NCBI GenBank assembly: GCA_019247135.1
Contig: JAFAPL010000466.1
Coordinates: 1-9,285 of the forward strand
Reading direction: 5' to 3'
Length of the DNA: 9,285 nt
Source of the DNA: Chloroflexota bacterium
Lineage (GTDB): Bacteria; Chloroflexota; UBA6077; CF-72
Positions 7,177-9,285 of the stretch are shown here, piece by piece (position 1 is the first letter of the stretch; each line of letters starts with the position of its first letter). Under the pieces are notes generated by a model that was given only the letters and a program-made list of their open reading frames with translations, was not told the DNA's origin and made no database searches. Both the position numbers and the translations under genes were made by a program.

Positions 7177-7182
7177 TGTAGT
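7169..7182. promoter_or_regulatory. Dyad ACTAC-N4-GTAGT, possible operator
   Basis: A perfect inverted repeat with 5-base arms and the centre GATT lies in the 38-base gap between the divergent ATPase and SDR starts. It overlaps both candidate -10 elements, so a bound repressor could block both directions. The TrmB-like regulator encoded in the same operon is the obvious candidate, by inference only. Confidence 0.35.
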
Positions 7183-7203
7183 GTGCAAGCCGAAGCGCGT
7201 CGA
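7175..7203 (-). promoter_or_regulatory. Candidate sigma70-type promoter for the transporter operon
   Basis: On the minus strand TCGACG (7203-7198, four of six to TTGACA) is followed by a 17-base spacer and TACAAT (7180-7175, five of six to TATAAT). Transcription would start near 7168, leaving a leader of about 24 bases before ATG 7144. The -35 lies inside the first codons of the divergent SDR gene. Found by eye; not tested. Confidence 0.45.
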
Positions 7204-7956
7204 CGGGTAGCGCTGGTGACCGGCGCGAGTAGCGGCATCGGGCGAGCGGAAGCCGTCGCACTGGCTCGCGCGGGCTACGCCGTCGTCGTGAATTACGGTC
7301 ACAATGCCGAGGGCGCCGAGGAGACCGCGTCGCTCTGCAGAGCAGAGGGTGTTGAAACGCTCGTGGTGCAGTGTGACGTGGCCGGCGAGCGCAGCGTCAT
7401 GGACATGTTCCAACGCATCCGTGAGCGGTTTGGTCGGCTGGACGTGTTGTGCAACAACGCCGGTACCACGATCAAGACGCCGGCTGCCGAGTTCGAGCAG
7501 GTTACGGTCGAGGAATGGGACCACGTCATGGGCGTGAACGTGCGTGGAGTGTTTTTAGTCACCAAGCACGCGGCTGAGCTACTGCGCGCCTCGGATGATG
7601 CGTGTGTCGTGAACACCAACAGCGTGGTCGGGGCGCGGCCGGGTCCGCAGGCGCTGCCCTATTCAGTCTCGAAAGGCGCCTTGTGGACCATGACAAAGGC
7701 GCTCGCTGGGGCGCTCGGACCGCACGGAGTGCGGGTGAACGGTGTCGCGCCAGGCTGGATGCAGGGCGAATGGATGGAGCGCATGCTGGAGGAGAACTAC
7801 CAGGGTCTGATGGATCGGCGGGCCCGTCAGACTCCATTGCGTCGGACGGTGACGCCAGAAGACGTTGCGGAGTCGGTCGTGAGCCTGATCGAATCCAACA
7901 AATCAGTGACTGGCGCGATTCTGGTGGTGGACGGCGGCTTCACCGCGGTGACGTAA
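7183..7956 (+). CDS. SDR-family NAD(P)-dependent oxidoreductase (FabG-like)
   Basis: A 257-residue classical short-chain dehydrogenase/reductase. It has the cofactor motif TGASSGIG (13-20), CDV (64-66) for the adenine pocket, NNAG (91-94), Asn119 in GVNVRG, and a catalytic Ser147, Tyr160 and Lys164 (YSVSK). PGW (190-192) and the C-terminal GAILVVDGGF are also typical. The second strand ends VVVNYGHN with no acidic residue, so NADP(H) is somewhat favoured over NAD(H). The substrate is unknown; by context it might oxidise a dihydrodiol or hydroxy intermediate of an aromatic pathway. GTG 7183 is the only sensible start, since upstream codons fall in the divergent promoter region and lack SDR similarity. 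It is a single gene, convergent with the LigB-LigA-His-rich operon. Confidence 0.94.
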   Translation: MQAEARRRVALVTGASSGIGRAEAVALARAGYAVVVNYGHNAEGAEETASLCRAEGVETLVVQCDVAGERSVMDMFQRIRERFGRLDVLCNNAGTTIKTPAAEFEQVTVEEWDHVMGVNVRGVFLVTKHAAELLRASDDACVVNTNSVVGARPGPQALPYSVSKGALWTMTKALAGALGPHGVRVNGVAPGWMQGEWMERMLEENYQGLMDRRARQTPLRRTVTPEDVAESVVSLIESNKSVTGAILVVDGGFTAVT

Positions 7957-7959
7957 GCA

Positions 7960-8041
7960 GACGTGAGCGTGAGACCGCATTCCTGAGTCACTCTCCCTCG
8001 GCGTATGCTCAGAACGAGCGTTCCGTCTCACGTCCCACGTC
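7960..8041. repeat. Long imperfect inverted repeat spanning a convergent intergenic gap
   Basis: GACGTG (7960-7965) pairs with CACGTC (8036-8041), and CGTGAGAC (7968-7975) pairs with GTCTCACG (8025-8032), separated by a small internal mismatch (2 versus 3 bases). The 49-base loop contains a further small hairpin, GAAC-GAGC-GTTC (8012-8023). It covers nearly the whole 71-base gap between the SDR stop and the His-rich gene stop, and its right arm includes the end of the latter. It may act as a terminator or processing structure for both transcripts. There is no T-run. Confidence 0.45.
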
Positions 8042-8228
8042 TAAAGACCTCCGGATCGCACTCGTCCCAGTGCCCCTCGTGCGCATGATGCGCGTGCCCC
8101 TCAACCAGATAGTCCACGTGCTGCTCGGCGTGCCGGACCGACGGATGACCACACCCCGGCCCATGCGCGTGGTCTTCACTCCCCGCATGCACGACGTGCC
8201 GCTCGCTGGTCCAGAACCGTTTCGTCAT
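8028..8228 (-). CDS. Small histidine-rich putative metal-binding protein
   Basis: A 66-residue protein with 12 histidines (18%) and two cysteines. The core HAHGPGCGHPSVRH (20-33) followed by HVDYLVEGHAHHAHEGHWDE (37-56) resembles a family of small proteins with HGPGCGH and HVDYLHDGH motifs. I recall these as widespread and often misnamed zinc transporter permeases. It has no membrane segment or signal peptide. The histidines, Cys26, Cys57 and acidic residues could bind Zn, Ni, Fe or Cu. Its ATG overlaps the stop of the LigA-like gene (ATGA), so it is translationally coupled to the dioxygenase genes. Metal buffering or delivery to the iron enzyme is a speculative role. The opposing plus-strand frame here shows no conserved features. 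Family recognition is from memory; the biochemical function is unknown. Confidence 0.8.
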   Translation of the reverse strand: MTKRFWTSERHVVHAGSEDHAHGPGCGHPSVRHAEQHVDYLVEGHAHHAHEGHWDECDPEVFRRGT

Positions 8229-8488
8229 TGCACGACTGTCTTCAGCCGTTTCTGATACTCCTCGCGCGTGAGGCCAAACGCGTTGAACCGCGGGATGCGT
8301 GACATCAAGAACGTGTGCGTCCCCATGCGGTACAGCTCCGCGACATCACCGTTCAACAACGCATCGCGTTCCGCATCCGTCAGTGGCATCTGCGCGAGTG
8401 CGCCGCGTGGATCGATGCGCAGGCGCTCGCGAAAGTCCAGGTCGTTTTGCAGCAGGTAGAGCGTCTTGTGAATCCCGTACAGCGACAC
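8225..8488 (-). CDS. LigA-like small subunit of class III extradiol dioxygenase
   Basis: An all-helical protein of 87 residues. SLYGIHKTLYLLQND (2-16), RERLRIDPRGALAQ (20-33), LTDAERDALLNGDVAELY (36-53) and MGTHTFLM (55-62) follow the pattern of protocatechuate 4,5-dioxygenase alpha subunits, where this helical chain closes over the active site of LigB. GTG 8488 is preferred, 13 bases after the LigB stop, because MSLYGIHK is a family-like N-terminus. GTG 8536 in the same frame would give 103 residues and overlap LigB by 35 bases. It sits directly downstream of the LigB-like gene, the reverse of the ligA-ligB order I recall in sphingomonads, and upstream of the His-rich gene with a 4-base overlap. 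A stand-alone role in a complex with the neighbouring LigB is very likely. Confidence 0.85.
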   Translation of the reverse strand: MSLYGIHKTLYLLQNDLDFRERLRIDPRGALAQMPLTDAERDALLNGDVAELYRMGTHTFLMSRIPRFNAFGLTREEYQKRLKTVVQ

Positions 8489-8501
8489 GATGTTTCTCGG
8501 C

Positions 8502-9285
8502 TCAATCCCAACGCCAGGCGGCGTACGCGTTGCCACCCTGGAGCTGCATCTCGATGTGGCGCGGTCGACGGTCGCCGACCGCGCCGAGGAGCGCGATCCA
8601 GTTTAGGCACTCGCCAGCGACGTTGCCGGCTTGTCTCAGTCGATCGCGCGTCGCGGCGTTGAGAAAATCATCGATACGCGCGCCGCGCATACAGTCCACC
8701 GCAAAGCGGACCCACGCTTCGTCGGGTGGGCCGCCAGGCTGACCGGGACGAGCGTGCGGGCCACCAATGTCGCCCGAGATGGCGCCGCTCGCGACGATGG
8801 CGACGCGCAGTTGACTGGGCCACGTGGCGATCGCGTCGCGGACCATGCAGCCCGCTCCAAACACACGCCGCGCCAGGGGCAGTGGCGGAGCAATGCCGTT
8901 GACCCAGAACGGCAGCATCGGACGCTCCATCGCGGGGCTGAGCATCTCCAGCGGCACCGTGATGGAATGGTCGATCGTGAACTCTTCGGCGAGAGTCACG
9001 TCGAAGGAATGGTCGAGCGCGTGCAGATACACGTGCCGGCCAAGGTCTTCGGCGACCGGGACGTCTTCGAAGCTGGTCAGGCCGGGCCAGTCATCTGGAC
9101 CTGGTCCGCTGGAGGATTGTGCGACGCCGAGCGCGAACACCGGCAGTTTGTGATAGTAGAAGTTGGCGAAGTGATCGGTGTCGAATACGAGCAGGACGTC
9201 CGGATCGACGGCGTCGACATGTGCGCGTACGGCCCCGAACAGCTGCGCCAGCTCGCCGTGCGGCTCGTTGCGAACCGTCAGTGGT
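8502..9285 (-). CDS. LigB-family class III extradiol dioxygenase-like catalytic subunit, N-terminus beyond window
   Basis: The frame has no stop from the right edge to TGA at 8504-8502. 260 complete residues are visible and probably only a few dozen N-terminal residues are missing. LigB traits are DPDVLLVFDTDHFANFYYHK near the start (the DH supplies an iron-ligand His; the first ligand His lies off the edge), FTIDHSITVPLEML, RVAIVASGAISGDIGG and AGNVAGECLNWIALLGAVG with the likely ligand Glu. The acid/base His of protocatechuate 4,5-dioxygenase is expected in a GG(M/L)SH motif, but here SGAISG has Gly, with a His six residues later (GGPHA). Relatives cleave catecholic rings next to the hydroxyls, or are repurposed. 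A GTG at 9140 inside the frame is not the true start because conserved sequence continues upstream. It forms an operon with the LigA-like and His-rich genes. Confidence 0.87.
   Translation of the reverse strand, partial: PLTVRNEPHGELAQLFGAVRAHVDAVDPDVLLVFDTDHFANFYYHKLPVFALGVAQSSSGPGPDDWPGLTSFEDVPVAEDLGRHVYLHALDHSFDVTLAEEFTIDHSITVPLEMLSPAMERPMLPFWVNGIAPPLPLARRVFGAGCMVRDAIATWPSQLRVAIVASGAISGDIGGPHARPGQPGGPPDEAWVRFAVDCMRGARIDDFLNAATRDRLRQAGNVAGECLNWIALLGAVGDRRPRHIEMQLQGGNAYAAWRWD

Noticed and set aside
7602..8255. Plus-strand open frame across the SDR 3' end and the His-rich gene
   Set aside because: It is out of frame with the SDR and opposite the His-rich protein, whose motif-bearing sequence and ATGA coupling to LigA are far better support.
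1..9285. tRNA, rRNA, CRISPR arrays, insertion sequences, attachment sites
   Set aside because: Looked for and not seen. There are no spaced direct repeats, transposase motifs or tRNA-like folds, and nearly all sequence is accounted for by protein genes.

Overview
This is a compact, GC-rich bacterial window. It has no RNA genes, mobile elements or CRISPR. Every stretch longer than about 120 bases is coding, and genes in the same operon often overlap by 1-4 bases. A TrmB-type regulator, an NMT1/tauA-like ABC importer, small LigA/LigB proteins and a creatinase-like M24 protein suggest a soil or sediment bacterium, perhaps Chloroflexota or a similar high-GC lineage. The sequence alone does not fix the phylum.

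Layout. Bases 1-3383 (minus) hold an operon read right to left: an ACMSD-like amidohydrolase (3383-2529), an EntE/DhbE-type aryl-acid AMP ligase (2509-854), and a creatinase-like M24 protein (857 to beyond the left edge). Diverging from it, with 27 bases between start codons, is a lipoprotein substrate-binding protein (3411-4469, plus). It converges on a second minus operon, 7144-4582: ABC ATPase, ABC permease, TrmB-like regulator. An SDR oxidoreductase (7183-7956, plus) diverges from that operon across a 38-base gap holding a dyad and candidate promoters. It converges on a third minus operon entering from the right edge: LigB-like extradiol dioxygenase (open at 9285), LigA-like subunit (8488-8225) and a tiny histidine-rich protein (8228-8028).

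How it may work together (inference). The binding protein, permease and ATPase would import a small organic anion. The TrmB-like protein would sense a ligand and control the importer. The ligase would adenylate an aryl acid; two remembered specificity positions fit salicylate rather than 2,3-dihydroxybenzoate. The SDR and LigAB-type proteins would oxidise and cleave an aromatic ring or related compound. No siderophore synthesis genes or NRPS modules are visible, so catabolism looks likelier than siderophore production.

The most notable feature is that three enzymes of well-known metal or acid/base chemistry (amidohydrolase, M24 protein, LigB) lack expected active-site residues at positions I can align by eye. 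A histidine-rich mini-protein is also translationally coupled to the dioxygenase genes. These points are the best candidates for undescribed biochemistry here.
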